A stretch of DNA of 16,979 nucleotides from Myxococcales bacterium (GTDB taxonomy: Bacteria > Myxococcota > Polyangia > Polyangiales > Polyangiaceae): assembly GCA_020430865.1 (NCBI GenBank), contig JAGQIY010000412.1:1-16979 (forward strand), read 5' to 3'. A model generated the notes under the pieces. It saw only the letters and a program-made list of their open reading frames with translations, was not told where the DNA came from and ran no database searches. The position numbers were made by a program, and so were the translations under genes. Of this stretch, positions 1 through 7,279 are shown in pieces; position 1 is the first letter of the stretch, and each line of letters begins with the position of its first letter.

Positions 1-207
1 CCCGCCGCTGCCGCTCCCCCCACCACGGCCGCTCCCCCCACCACGGCCCAGGAGGACGCCTGGCTGAGCCTGGCGACGATGGGCCACTTGCCGAACTTCG
101 TGCTGTTCGACGTCGTCGGGCACCATCGTCCGGAGTGGATGCGAGTCGCGCCCCCCAAGCACCATCGCGCTCTGATCGACTACGTCGAGCACTTCGTCCT
201 GGAGTAG
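1..207 (+). CDS. 3' end of an unidentified protein gene (5' end outside window)
   Basis: An open frame enters at base 1 and ends at the TAG at 205-207, giving the last 68 residues of a protein. The visible part begins with an Ala/Pro/Thr-rich low-complexity stretch encoded by two exact 18-bp tandem units, followed by a compact segment rich in aromatic residues and His that ends in EHFVLE. I do not recognise the family. That it is a real gene is supported by codon bias (G/C at most third positions) and by its junction with the next gene: a GGAG Shine-Dalgarno sequence lies in its last codons and the next ATG is 4 nt after its stop, as expected for translationally coupled neighbours. The Pro/Thr-rich stretch looks like an interdomain linker. 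Confidence 0.6.
   Translation, partial: PAAAAPPTTAAPPTTAQEDAWLSLATMGHLPNFVLFDVVGHHRPEWMRVAPPKHHRALIDYVEHFVLE
10..45 (+). repeat. 18-bp perfect tandem duplication in a coding linker
   Basis: Two identical 18-bp units (10-27 and 28-45) each encode Ala-Ala-Pro-Pro-Thr-Thr. The unit length keeps the frame, so the duplication only lengthens a Pro/Thr/Ala-rich linker in the protein ending at 207. Confidence 0.85.
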
Positions 208-211
208 TCCC

Positions 212-1426
212 ATGCGCCGCGTGGCTTGGCTCTGCTGGCTGGCCTTGGGCTGCACCCCAAGGGAGGCACCCCTCCCCCCCGACCTGATCGAAAGCCAGGC
301 GGACGCCGGCGCAGCACATATCCCCACGGAACCAGTCTTCGAGCAACCCCTGAGCTGGCGCGAGTCAGCCCGTCCACCCGAGCTGGCGCCGGCCCCAGAC
401 CCGTCGACTCAGACCTACCTGGAGGCCTGCGGTGAGGGAGACGCCGCGCTGCATCGCGTCGCGACTCACGTCGCGAACCTCCAGCTCGCCGGCGCTCCCG
501 AGCCTGACATGGCTGAGGTCGTGTTCGCGCTGCGTAGCCAGGGTTCCCCCTACGTCTGGCCACGTGTCTGGACGCTCGAGGCAGGGAACCTGGACGAGCA
601 GGACGTGGCACGGCGAATCCGCGCCTGGGTTGCTCGTTCCCGCACGGAAGGGCGGTCCCGTTGCGGAATCGCCAAGGTGAGCAACGGCCAGCACGAGGTC
701 CTCGCGCTGGTGGCGGTGGACGCGCTCGCAGATCTGATGCGCGGCATCCCGCTGCGCCAGCGCGCGGGGACCTTCGTTCGCTTCGAAGCTCAGCTGCGCG
801 TCGAGGCGAGCGACGCCCAGTTGGTCGTGCTCGGTCCCGGAGGGCGCCCCAAGAACGTGCTGACATCACTCTCCCCGTCCGGCGTCAACGCAACCTTCAG
901 CGCGGACCAGCCAGGACGCTGGGTCGCCCAGCTGCTCGCAACGACCAGCTCCGGTCCCCGTCCGCTGCTCGAGGTCGAGTTCTACGCGGACGTCGAGCCC
1001 CCGGCGGCGGCGGACGCCAGCCCGGTCCCAGGGGAGGGCGAGGTCGAGGGGCCACCCGAGACCCAGCTGGAGACGTGGCTCAATCGCGCACGCTCCAGTC
1101 AAGGGCTGAGCAAGCTGCGCCGCAACCCCGAGCTCGACCAGCTCGCCCGCGCCCACGCCGAGGCCATGCGCGACAGAAACCAGCTGGCTCACGACGTGGG
1201 TGACGGCAACCCCAAGCAGCGCATCGTTGCCGCGGGGCTCTCCCCGCGGCTTGCCGGCGAGAACGTCGCTCGCGCTCGCAGCCTCGAGCGGGCCCACCGG
1301 ACGCTCTGGCTGAGCCCCAGTCACCGCGGCAATCTGCTCCACCCCGGCTTCACCGAGGTTGGAGTGGGCATCGTGCGGGACGAAAGGGGCAATTGGTGGG
1401 TCGCCGAGCTTTTCGCGGCGTTTTGA
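212..1426 (+). CDS. CAP/SCP-domain (PR-1-like) probable lipoprotein
   Basis: The 404-residue protein starts with a short positively charged hydrophobic leader ending in LALGC (Cys14), a slightly imperfect lipobox, so it is probably a lipoprotein exported to the envelope. The C-terminal part, about residues 286-404, is a CAP/SCP domain: a helix containing RAHAEAM (His315), the GEN motif (Gly349-Asn351), and the block SHRGNLLHPGFTEVGVG (His371). His315, Glu350 and His371 fit the His/Glu cavity of CAP proteins. The central region, about residues 60-260, is not a family I recognise, and a Pro/Glu-rich linker precedes the CAP domain. Bacterial CAP proteins are secreted or envelope proteins of mostly unproven biochemical role. 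The ATG at 212 is preceded by GGAG at 201-204, inside the end of the upstream gene. Confidence 0.85.
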   Translation: MRRVAWLCWLALGCTPREAPLPPDLIESQADAGAAHIPTEPVFEQPLSWRESARPPELAPAPDPSTQTYLEACGEGDAALHRVATHVANLQLAGAPEPDMAEVVFALRSQGSPYVWPRVWTLEAGNLDEQDVARRIRAWVARSRTEGRSRCGIAKVSNGQHEVLALVAVDALADLMRGIPLRQRAGTFVRFEAQLRVEASDAQLVVLGPGGRPKNVLTSLSPSGVNATFSADQPGRWVAQLLATTSSGPRPLLEVEFYADVEPPAAADASPVPGEGEVEGPPETQLETWLNRARSSQGLSKLRRNPELDQLARAHAEAMRDRNQLAHDVGDGNPKQRIVAAGLSPRLAGENVARARSLERAHRTLWLSPSHRGNLLHPGFTEVGVGIVRDERGNWWVAELFAAF

Positions 1427-1653
1427 CGGCAAACCCCGACGGACCTGGCGTGGACTCCACCGAGCAAAGGCATTCTCAACCCCTCGCGGCTCGGCTAGTG
1501 TCCCCTTCTCGTGAGTCACTTCGCCTGGATCCAACGCCCAGCGGCCGCGGGCCTGCGCTGCAGGTCGCGTCGGCAACGGCGCCGCCCAGCTTCAAGTGTG
1601 AGTGATCTCCGAGCCCTCGATCCTCTCGCGGTATGCAAGGCAGCCCACCTTGC

Positions 1654-1658
1654 GGAGG
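1654..1658 (+). promoter_or_regulatory. Shine-Dalgarno site deciding the start of the OmpA-family gene
   Basis: GGAGG sits 4 nt before the ATG at 1663. The in-frame ATG at 1633 has no such site and would put ten extra residues before the signal peptide, so 1663 is preferred. Confidence 0.6.
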
Positions 1659-1662
1659 CAGA

Positions 1663-3363
1663 ATGATTCAGATCCGGCGCCTGCTCACAGTTGTCCTTCC
1701 GGCCATCGCCATCCTCTTCCTCAGCCCGCAGGCTCGAGCGCAGCAGACCACGTTCTACCTGGATCGCATCCAGGTGAGCGGCGCGCCCGATGATGGGTTC
1801 GCGGTTTGGCGGCCCTACATGTTTCCCAAGACCCGCATCTACGGCGCGGCCGCGCTGGGATATACACTGAATCCTCTGCGAACGTCCGTGGTGACGGACG
1901 ACCCGAGAGCCGAGAGGGACTCCGAGACGATCATGCGCCACCAGCTGATCGCCCACCTCCAGGCGGGCGCCGAGCTGGCGAGCCGCCTGGGCGTGAACAT
2001 CACGATCCCCGTCGCTGTCTTTCAGGAGGGTGGCGCCGATCCCCAGATCAACGGCATCGGGAATGGCCTTCAGCGCCGAACCGTGGCGCTTCACGACATC
2101 CGCCTGGACGCGCGCGTGCGTGCATACGAGAGCGACGACAGCTTCCTGAAGCTCGGCGGCGGCGCGGCGCTGTGGATCCCCGTGGGCGACTCCGAGTCGT
2201 TCGCAAGCGATGACCAGCTGACGGGCTACATCTACGGATCCGCCGAGTTCGACTTCGGCCCGTTCTACATCACGGGCAACATCGGTCCGCATTTCCGCCC
2301 AGAAAGAGGCATCGGCGGCACGAACGGCAACCTGTTCCTCGCTAGCGAGCTTCGCTATGCGGGAGGCGCCTACCTGCCGCTGCGTGAAGGCAACATCCTG
2401 CTGGGGGGCGAGCTCTGGGGAACCACGGGCATTGGCAACGTCGGCCCCGACGACCACAGCAGCTTCTTTGCAGGAAAGAACACGGATTTCGAGTGGCTCG
2501 GCCTGATCCGGCTCGCCCTGGACGACGAGAAGCGCTGGTACTTCAAGGGTGGTGGCGGCACACGACTCGCAGCGGGCTATGGTGCTCCCGACGTGCGCGT
2601 GCTGGCTCAGGTGGGCACGTTCACCACCATCGAAGACACGGAGCCCGGTCAGGTCGCGCGCCGCTGGCGCGACGCGCCTGACGTCGACATGCAGGACAAG
2701 GACACCGACGGAGACGGCTACCCCGACGACGTCGATGCCTGTCCCACGGTCAAGGAAGACGGCAAGCCCCCGAACCCGTCCGATGGCTGCCCTGCGCCTG
2801 CAGATCGTGACGGCGACGGGATCCTCGACGACATCGACAAGTGTCCCGACGATCCCGAGGACAAGGACGGCGTCCAGGACAGCGACGGCTGCCCCGAGGA
2901 GGACCCGGACAAGGATGGCATCCCCGACGCGGAGGATGCGTGTCCCACGGAGCCTGGCCTGAAGAACAAGGTGGCCGAGAAGAACGGCTGCCCGGGCGTC
3001 ACCAAGTTCGTGGAGGGATCGGACGAGATCCAGCTGCTCCAGCCCATCCAGTTCGAGACGGGCAAGAGCGTGATCAAGCGCGTCAGCTACCCGATCCTGG
3101 ACGAGGTCGTGGCCTTGCTGAGGTCGCGCGACGATCTCCGCATCGCGGTCCACGGCCACACGGATAGCCGGGGCTCTCGGGCCTTGAATACCCGCCTGAG
3201 CAAGGCGCGCGCCAAGGCCTGCATGGACTACCTGATCAGCAAGGGCATCAAGGCTAGCCGCCTGGAGTCCGAGGGCTTCGGTCCGGACAAGCCCGTCGCC
3301 CCCAACGACACCGCGGAGGGCCGCGCGAAGAACCGCCGCGTGGAGTTCAGGATCATCGAGTAG
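1663..3363 (+). CDS. OmpA-family outer-membrane protein with TSP3 calcium-type repeats
   Basis: The protein has 566 residues. A classical signal peptide (basic start, hydrophobic core, cleavage near QARA-QQ at about residue 26-27) is followed by about 310 residues of alternating strands with many aromatic residues, consistent with an outer-membrane beta-barrel. Residues about 345-446 hold thrombospondin type 3-like repeats (DTDGDGYPDD, DRDGDGILDD and DKDGIPDAED, with CP motifs) that would bind calcium and probably form a stiff periplasmic spacer. Residues about 457-566 are an OmpA C-terminal peptidoglycan-binding domain: PIQFETGKSVIK, HGHTDSRG with Asp501, RLSKARAKAC with Arg516, and the ending NRRVEFRIIE. 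Asp501 and Arg516 match the conserved pair that contacts diaminopimelate in this family. The likely role is tethering the outer membrane to peptidoglycan. The gene stands alone, with 236 bp of upstream non-coding DNA in which I could not place a convincing promoter. Confidence 0.92.
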   Translation: MIQIRRLLTVVLPAIAILFLSPQARAQQTTFYLDRIQVSGAPDDGFAVWRPYMFPKTRIYGAAALGYTLNPLRTSVVTDDPRAERDSETIMRHQLIAHLQAGAELASRLGVNITIPVAVFQEGGADPQINGIGNGLQRRTVALHDIRLDARVRAYESDDSFLKLGGGAALWIPVGDSESFASDDQLTGYIYGSAEFDFGPFYITGNIGPHFRPERGIGGTNGNLFLASELRYAGGAYLPLREGNILLGGELWGTTGIGNVGPDDHSSFFAGKNTDFEWLGLIRLALDDEKRWYFKGGGGTRLAAGYGAPDVRVLAQVGTFTTIEDTEPGQVARRWRDAPDVDMQDKDTDGDGYPDDVDACPTVKEDGKPPNPSDGCPAPADRDGDGILDDIDKCPDDPEDKDGVQDSDGCPEEDPDKDGIPDAEDACPTEPGLKNKVAEKNGCPGVTKFVEGSDEIQLLQPIQFETGKSVIKRVSYPILDEVVALLRSRDDLRIAVHGHTDSRGSRALNTRLSKARAKACMDYLISKGIKASRLESEGFGPDKPVAPNDTAEGRAKNRRVEFRIIE

Positions 3364-3421
3364 CCAGAGCGGCCAGAGCGCCGCCCTTGCGTTTCACGCG
3401 CTTCGGTCCGACGTCTTCCGC

Positions 3422-3889
3422 GTGGGTTTCCTCACAGAAACTCGTCGGCGACGTTGGTTGCTCATGATCTGCGTGGTCTGCTGCCTGGGCGCCTGCTTCG
3501 CCTTGACGCGCGAGGCCGGCAGCCTCAGAACCGCCCTCACTGTGTGGCCTATCATCAACGACGTCGCGACCGGGGAGACCACCGAGTACCCGGACATCCA
3601 GCCTCAGCGCTTCAGCCAGCCTCCCGAGAAGGTGCTCGAAGCGGCGGTGGGCGCGGTTCGCTCGCTGCCTCACTGGAAGGTCGAGAGCCACGACGAAGCC
3701 GAGCTGCACGCCGTCCGCACCACGCGTCTGTTCCACTTCAAGGACGACATCTGGGTGCGCGTCGCTCCGACCGACGATGGCTGGACCCGCGTCTGGATCC
3801 GCAGCAAGTCGCGAGTCGGCAAGGGCGACTTCGGGCAGAACGCCCGCAACATCCGTGAATTGCAGGCGGCGTTGAGCAGCCGACTCTGA
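3422..3889 (+). CDS. DUF1499 family membrane-anchored protein
   Basis: A 155-residue protein with a basic N-terminus (RRRR), a hydrophobic segment at about residues 13-28 that contains LGAC (possible lipobox), and a C-terminal domain at about residues 57-150 resembling DUF1499. Pattern features are YPDIQPQRF, a PPEKV helix, LPHWKV, TRLFHFKDDIWVRV, and the closing SKSRVGKGDFGQNARNI, which is typical of that family. DUF1499 proteins are small envelope-associated proteins of unknown function. The start is uncertain. GTG at 3422 keeps the positive residues before the membrane segment but has no clear Shine-Dalgarno sequence; the in-frame ATG at 3464 would remove them. It follows the OmpA-family gene by 58 bp in the same orientation and may be transcribed with it. 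Confidence 0.75.
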   Translation: MGFLTETRRRRWLLMICVVCCLGACFALTREAGSLRTALTVWPIINDVATGETTEYPDIQPQRFSQPPEKVLEAAVGAVRSLPHWKVESHDEAELHAVRTTRLFHFKDDIWVRVAPTDDGWTRVWIRSKSRVGKGDFGQNARNIRELQAALSSRL

Positions 3890-3968
3890 GCGTGAGCGGG
3901 GTCTTTCGAGGCTGACCAGGATGGAATGGCTTGCTGAGCCCTGAGCCGCGTGTTAGAGCCCGCCCGCC

Positions 3969-4136
3969 ATGCGTGACAATATTCGCTTAGTTTCCAGCGC
4001 CGGCACCGGCTTCATCTACTACACCACCAAGAACAAGAAGAAGCAGGCGGGCAAGATGGAGATCAAGAAGTACGATCCCGTCGTTCGCCAGCACGTGGTG
4101 TTCAAAGAAGCCAAGATGCCGCCTCACTCCAAGTGA
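3969..4136 (+). CDS. rpmG: 50S ribosomal protein bL33
   Basis: A 55-residue basic protein matching bL33 along its whole length: KxVSSAGTG-type start (here [20 protein letters not shown]), then [17 protein letters not shown]. It is a component of the large ribosomal subunit near the E site. It has no cysteine at all, so it is the zinc-independent type of L33. An in-frame TAG lies 15 bp before the ATG, which fixes the start. There is no Shine-Dalgarno sequence, only a C-rich stretch just ahead of the ATG; a weak TTGCTG (3931) with a TAGAGC (3954) at 17-bp spacing could be a promoter giving a very short leader. A strong hairpin terminator at 4202-4224 separates it from rpmH, so it is probably its own transcription unit. 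Confidence 0.95.
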   Translation: MRDNIRLVSSAGTGFIYYTTKNKKKQAGKMEIKKYDPVVRQHVVFKEAKMPPHSK

Positions 4137-4201
4137 GACCCAGCCGACCCGGTCAGGCGCGTTGAGCTCGTAGCATTCAGCCGCAAGACCCAGGGAACGC
4201 G

Positions 4202-4234
4202 GGCGCTCGTCGACAACGAGCGCCTTTGTCGTCT
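4202..4234 (+). terminator. Rho-independent-type terminator after rpmG
   Basis: GGCGCTCGT (4202-4210) pairs perfectly with ACGAGCGCC (4216-4224): a 9-bp GC-rich stem with a 5-nt loop, followed by a T-containing tail (TTTGTCGTCT). It lies 66 bp after the rpmG stop and 145 bp before rpmH. The tail is weaker than the classical run of Ts, so it could instead be an rpmH-leader structure. Confidence 0.65.
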
Positions 4235-4369
4235 CTGGGCTCCTTCGGAGCGACGCACCAGCCTTGACGAAGAGAGCCCAACGTGGCTCACTCCCCGCCC
4301 CCTACAGTCCAGATCATCCGCTCTTGCTGAATCGAGCACCGAGCGGCTCAGCTTTGAACGAGAGACACC

Positions 4370-4519
4370 ATGAAGCGCACTTATCAGCCGCACAACATCA
4401 GCCGGCTTCGCACCCACGGCTTCCGCAAGCGCCTCGAGACCAGCGGTGGCCAGAAGGTCCTCAAGAATCGCCGTCGCAAGGGCCGCTGGCGGCTCGCCGT
4501 TTCGGCCTACAAGAAGTAG
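4370..4519 (+). CDS. rpmH: 50S ribosomal protein bL34
   Basis: A 49-residue, very basic protein with the full bL34 pattern: [20 protein letters not shown], then [16 protein letters not shown] and the terminal AYKK. It is part of the large ribosomal subunit. GAGAG at 4360-4364 lies 5 nt before the ATG and serves as a Shine-Dalgarno site. It is the first gene of the conserved rpmH-rnpA-yidD-yidC-khpB series and ends 11 nt before the probable rnpA start. An unusual point is that the rnpA reading frame is open on this strand throughout rpmH. Confidence 0.96.
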   Translation: MKRTYQPHNISRLRTHGFRKRLETSGGQKVLKNRRRKGRWRLAVSAYKK

Positions 4520-4530
4520 TCGCTCCGGTC

Positions 4531-4959
4531 GTGAACCAGAGCTCGAAAGCGCGGGAAGAGCGGCACTGCTTTCCCGCGCTTCGACGCGTGCGCTCGAGTG
4601 CAGACTTCCGGCGCTGTCAGCACAGTGGACGCCGCCTCCACACGCCTCACTTCGTGCTCGTCGTCTATGCCCGAGGCGATCGAGAACCAGCTCGCCTTGG
4701 ACTGACCGTCTCCCGTCGAGTCGGCAATGCAGTCGCGCGAAACCGCATGAAGCGCCTGCTTCGTGAGGTGTTTCGCACCGGTGCTCACTGGCCCGAGGGC
4801 GTCGACCTGGTGATCATTGCCAAGCGAGGCCCCGCAGACCTCACAGCTCAACGCATCGCCGCCGAGCTAGACACATCACGCGAAGCGTTGAGCAAGCGGG
4901 TGGCTCAGGCTCGCCGAGACGCAGAAAAGCGCCCCCCCAAGCTGGCGAGCCCTGGCTGA
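4531..4959 (+). CDS. rnpA: Ribonuclease P protein component
   Basis: The 142-residue protein is the basic cofactor of the RNase P ribozyme, which removes 5' leaders from precursor tRNAs. Recognisable features are the aromatic start of the domain (CFPALRRVRSSADFRR), strand HFVLVVYA, LGLTVSRRVGNAVARNRMKR, and the signature RNRMKRLLREVFR, followed by DLVIIAKRGPADL. The C-terminus carries an extra basic and Pro-rich tail. I chose GTG at 4531, 11 nt after the rpmH stop, because it is the only ordinary start that keeps the conserved Phe-Pro entry; it has no good Shine-Dalgarno sequence, so coupling to rpmH is likely. The frame continues open upstream to 4264 (TTG), with another TTG at 4354, so a longer form overlapping rpmH cannot be excluded. 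Confidence 0.9.
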   Translation: MNQSSKAREERHCFPALRRVRSSADFRRCQHSGRRLHTPHFVLVVYARGDREPARLGLTVSRRVGNAVARNRMKRLLREVFRTGAHWPEGVDLVIIAKRGPADLTAQRIAAELDTSREALSKRVAQARRDAEKRPPKLASPG

Positions 4960-4983
4960 AGGTCGCACACTCCAGACCCCCCT

Positions 4984-5319
4984 ATGGCGGCGAAGCTCCT
5001 GATCTGGCTGATTCGGCTGTACCAGCTCCTGCTGTCACCGCTGCTTGGAAATGTGTGCCGCTTCCACCCTTCCTGTTCGAACTACGGCTTGAAATGCATC
5101 GAGTACCACGGGGCGATTCGTGGTAGTTGGCTGACCCTGCGACGGCTGTCGCGCTGCCATCCCTTCAACCCGGGTGGCTATGATCCACCGCCGCCGCCCC
5201 GAGACTCGCAAGGCGACTCGACGGGCCGCGAAGTGGACACGGCAGCTGGCTCGGGATCCGAGATCCGACTGACGGAGTCTCCCCCGAGCGGCGAATCAGA
5301 CTGTCATTGCCGCGCCTGA
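4984..5319 (+). CDS. yidD: Membrane protein insertion efficiency factor YidD
   Basis: A 111-residue protein. The first 75 residues or so match YidD: an amphipathic or membrane-associated helix (LLIWLIRLYQLLLSPLLG), CRFHPSCSNYGLKCIEYHG, and RRLSRCHPFNPGGYDPPP, with the three conserved cysteines (Cys24, Cys30, Cys36) and a fourth at RC. YidD sits at the inner face of the cytoplasmic membrane and helps YidC-dependent insertion. The remaining 35 or so residues form a hydrophilic Ser/Gly/Asp-rich tail ending CHCRA, longer than in typical family members of 70-85 residues. It starts 24 nt after rnpA without an obvious Shine-Dalgarno site and precedes yidC by 44 nt. Confidence 0.93.
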   Translation: MAAKLLIWLIRLYQLLLSPLLGNVCRFHPSCSNYGLKCIEYHGAIRGSWLTLRRLSRCHPFNPGGYDPPPPPRDSQGDSTGREVDTAAGSGSEIRLTESPPSGESDCHCRA

Positions 5320-5349
5320 GGCCTGGCAACATCTCAAAGAATCACGATC

Positions 5350-5353
5350 GGAG
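5350..5353 (+). promoter_or_regulatory. Probable Shine-Dalgarno site for yidC
   Basis: GGAG lies 10 nt before ATG 5364. The longer in-frame ATG at 5307 overlaps the yidD end and would add 19 hydrophilic residues ahead of the first membrane segment, which YidC proteins do not have. Confidence 0.5.
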
Positions 5354-5363
5354 TAACCTCGGA

Positions 5364-7130
5364 ATGGAACGTGGCGGCGCTTCCCGCTTGCTGCTGATGA
5401 TCGCGATGGGGCTGCTGACCTATTTCGCGTTCACCAAGTGCAACGGAGAAAAAAAGCACGAACCGCAGCCGCTCGGCCGCGAGTTTCGCGATGCCCCCAA
5501 GACGCGGGTCGAAGCCAGGACCTGCGACCTCTGGACCCCCGAGTTTCGGGCGAGCTTCTCCACTCACGGCGCGTCCCTCACCCGCTACGAGCTGCTCACG
5601 GCGAAGTATCGCAAGCACGATCACGGGCTAGACCTCGCGACCTCCCAGTACGAGTTTCGCCGTTCCCTGCGCTTCCACTGGCGGCAGGCCTCGGCTCACG
5701 ACCAGGGGGGCGCGCCCTGGCAGCTCGACCTGGACACCGTCGATTGGAGAATCGTCAAGGCCGACGGCAAGACTTGCGAGTTCAGCTACGAGAGCGATGG
5801 GGTCAAGCTGACCAAGACGCTCTCGACCACCGAGCGTCCCTACGAGATCAAGGCCACGGGGCGCGTCGAGAACACGGCGAAAGACGCCCGTCGCCACGCC
5901 CTGACGATCGAGACGACGGAGTGGCGTACCGAGGAAGAGGTGAAGGGGCACATGTTCCGCCAGAGCCCCTTCGTCACCCACGTGGAGTGCATCGACGACG
6001 CGGAGAAGGCCACGCGCCTTCAGGTCAGCGACTTCGAGCCAGACGACTTCAAGGAGCCGCCTTTCCAGAAGAACCCGCTCAACGATGGCGACTGGTACCA
6101 GGTTGGCGGCGTGCCAGCCGTGGCGGCAGTCTCCAACTCCTACTTCAGCCACGCCATCGCGCCCACCGAGTCGCCGCAGAAGCCGGTCTGTCAGCTGCAG
6201 ATCGAGGAGTGGCCCGCCGACGCGGACCACGCCAAGGGCGCCATGTATCGCGCGCGCCTCGCCTACCCCGTGACGAACCTCGATCCAGGCAAGTCCGCCG
6301 AGTACAGCGTACTCAGCTACATCGGCCCGAAGGACTCGACCCTGCTCGCCGCTGCCGGCGGTGGGAACCACAAATTCGGCGAGCTGATCGACCTCGGCTT
6401 CTTCGCGGTGATCGCCAAGCTGCTCGTCGCCTTCTTGTTCAAGGTGCACAGCGTCGTTCCCAACTGGGGCGTCGCAATCATCGTGCTGACCATCACGGCG
6501 CGGCTGCTGCTGTTCCCGCTGAACGTCCCGATGATCAAGAACTCGCTGAAGATGCGCGAGTTGAAGCCCGAGATGGACGCCTTGAACGAGAAGTACAAGG
6601 ACGACGCTCAGGCCAAGGGCCTCGCTCAGATGGAGCTGTGGCGGAAGCACAACGTCAATCCGTTCAAAGGCTGCCTGCCCCAGATGGCGTCGATGCCCGT
6701 GTGGTTCGCGCTCTACACGACGCTTCAGCGCGCGGTCGAGCTCTACAACATCAAGTTCCTGTGGTTCCCGGACCTGACCGAACCCGACCCCTACTTCATC
6801 CTGCCCTTCATCATCGGAGGCATCTTCTTCCTGCAGCAGAAGCTGATGCCCCAGACCGCCACCGATCCGGCCCAACAGAAGATGATGATGTACTTCATGC
6901 CGGCGATGTTCACGGTCTTCATGCTGTTCCTGCCCGCAGGTCTGGGCGTCTACATGTTCACCAACTCCCTGCTCGGCATCGCGCAACAGCAGATCGTGGA
7001 GCGCCAGGCAAAGAAGAAGGTGGCCAGCTCTCAGGGCGACATGCCGAATCTGCCCAAGGACAGCAAGTCCGGCGACAAGTCGGGAAAGAAGCTGCAAGAA
7101 CCACCACTGTTCGGCAAGGGCAAGGCCTGA
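5364..7130 (+). CDS. yidC: Membrane protein insertase YidC
   Basis: The 588-residue Gram-negative type YidC inserts proteins into the cytoplasmic membrane, alone or with SecYEG. TM1 is at about residues 8-23 (LLLMIAMGLLTYFAF). A large periplasmic beta-rich domain spans roughly 35-330. The conserved insertase core has TM2 at about 343-362, then the groove arginine in ITARLLLFPLN (Arg380), a cytoplasmic hairpin rich in charged residues (LKPEMDALNEKYKDD), TM3 at about 440-460 (PQMASMPVWFALYTTL), TM4 at about 476-492 (YFILPFIIGGIFF) and TM5 from about 507 (MMMYFMPAMFTVFMLFLPAG). A Lys-rich tail of about 45 residues follows, as in relatives whose tail contacts ribosomes. It is flanked by yidD and khpB in the usual order. 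A large hairpin follows its stop codon. Confidence 0.96.
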   Translation: MERGGASRLLLMIAMGLLTYFAFTKCNGEKKHEPQPLGREFRDAPKTRVEARTCDLWTPEFRASFSTHGASLTRYELLTAKYRKHDHGLDLATSQYEFRRSLRFHWRQASAHDQGGAPWQLDLDTVDWRIVKADGKTCEFSYESDGVKLTKTLSTTERPYEIKATGRVENTAKDARRHALTIETTEWRTEEEVKGHMFRQSPFVTHVECIDDAEKATRLQVSDFEPDDFKEPPFQKNPLNDGDWYQVGGVPAVAAVSNSYFSHAIAPTESPQKPVCQLQIEEWPADADHAKGAMYRARLAYPVTNLDPGKSAEYSVLSYIGPKDSTLLAAAGGGNHKFGELIDLGFFAVIAKLLVAFLFKVHSVVPNWGVAIIVLTITARLLLFPLNVPMIKNSLKMRELKPEMDALNEKYKDDAQAKGLAQMELWRKHNVNPFKGCLPQMASMPVWFALYTTLQRAVELYNIKFLWFPDLTEPDPYFILPFIIGGIFFLQQKLMPQTATDPAQQKMMMYFMPAMFTVFMLFLPAGLGVYMFTNSLLGIAQQQIVERQAKKKVASSQGDMPNLPKDSKSGDKSGKKLQEPPLFGKGKA

Positions 7131-7132
7131 GT

Positions 7133-7175
7133 CCGTAGCCGACCTCCGGGGACACTCGGAGGTCGTCAGCTACGG
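7133..7175 (+). promoter_or_regulatory. Large interrupted hairpin between yidC and khpB
   Basis: CCGTAGC (7133-7139) pairs with GCTACGG (7169-7175) and CGACCTCCG (7140-7148) pairs with CGGAGGTCG (7157-7165): 16 base pairs interrupted only by a 3-nt bulge (7166-7168), with an 8-nt loop. It begins 3 nt after the yidC stop. There is no T run after it, so a factor-independent terminator is less likely than an attenuator, a processing site, or a structure that protects the 3' end of yidC mRNA. Confidence 0.6.
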
Positions 7176-7268
7176 CACGCGGGCTCCCGATCTTCGTTCC
7201 CCGAGGAAAAGTGTACGAGGCGCAAGGCGCCACTGTCTTCCAGAGCACGGCTCTGCTTCTGAAAAGGA

Positions 7269-7272
7269 AAGG
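7269..7272 (+). promoter_or_regulatory. Shine-Dalgarno site deciding the khpB start
   Basis: AAGG, within AGGAAAGG, is 7 nt before ATG 7280. The in-frame GTG at 7211 would add 23 residues without any similarity to a Jag N-terminal domain and has no comparable site. Confidence 0.6.
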
Positions 7273-7279
7273 CACCAGC

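Noticed and set aside
1516..3159. 547-codon open frame on the minus strand
   Set aside because: It is antisense to the clearly identified OmpA-family gene; such shadows are expected from GC-rich third positions. No domain, start site or signal is recognisable.
4264..4308. TTGACG (4264) with TACAGT (4303) as an rpmH promoter
   Set aside because: The 33-bp spacing is far from the 16-18 bp of a sigma-70-type promoter.
4137..4369. Possible replication origin next to rpmH
   Set aside because: No DnaA-box-like 9-mers, AT-rich unwinding region or dnaA gene is present; the spacer is GC-rich and holds only the hairpin at 4202-4224 and the rpmH leader.
5628..7097. 489-codon open frame on the minus strand
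   Set aside because: It is antisense to yidC, with His/Val/Leu-rich composition typical of a codon shadow.
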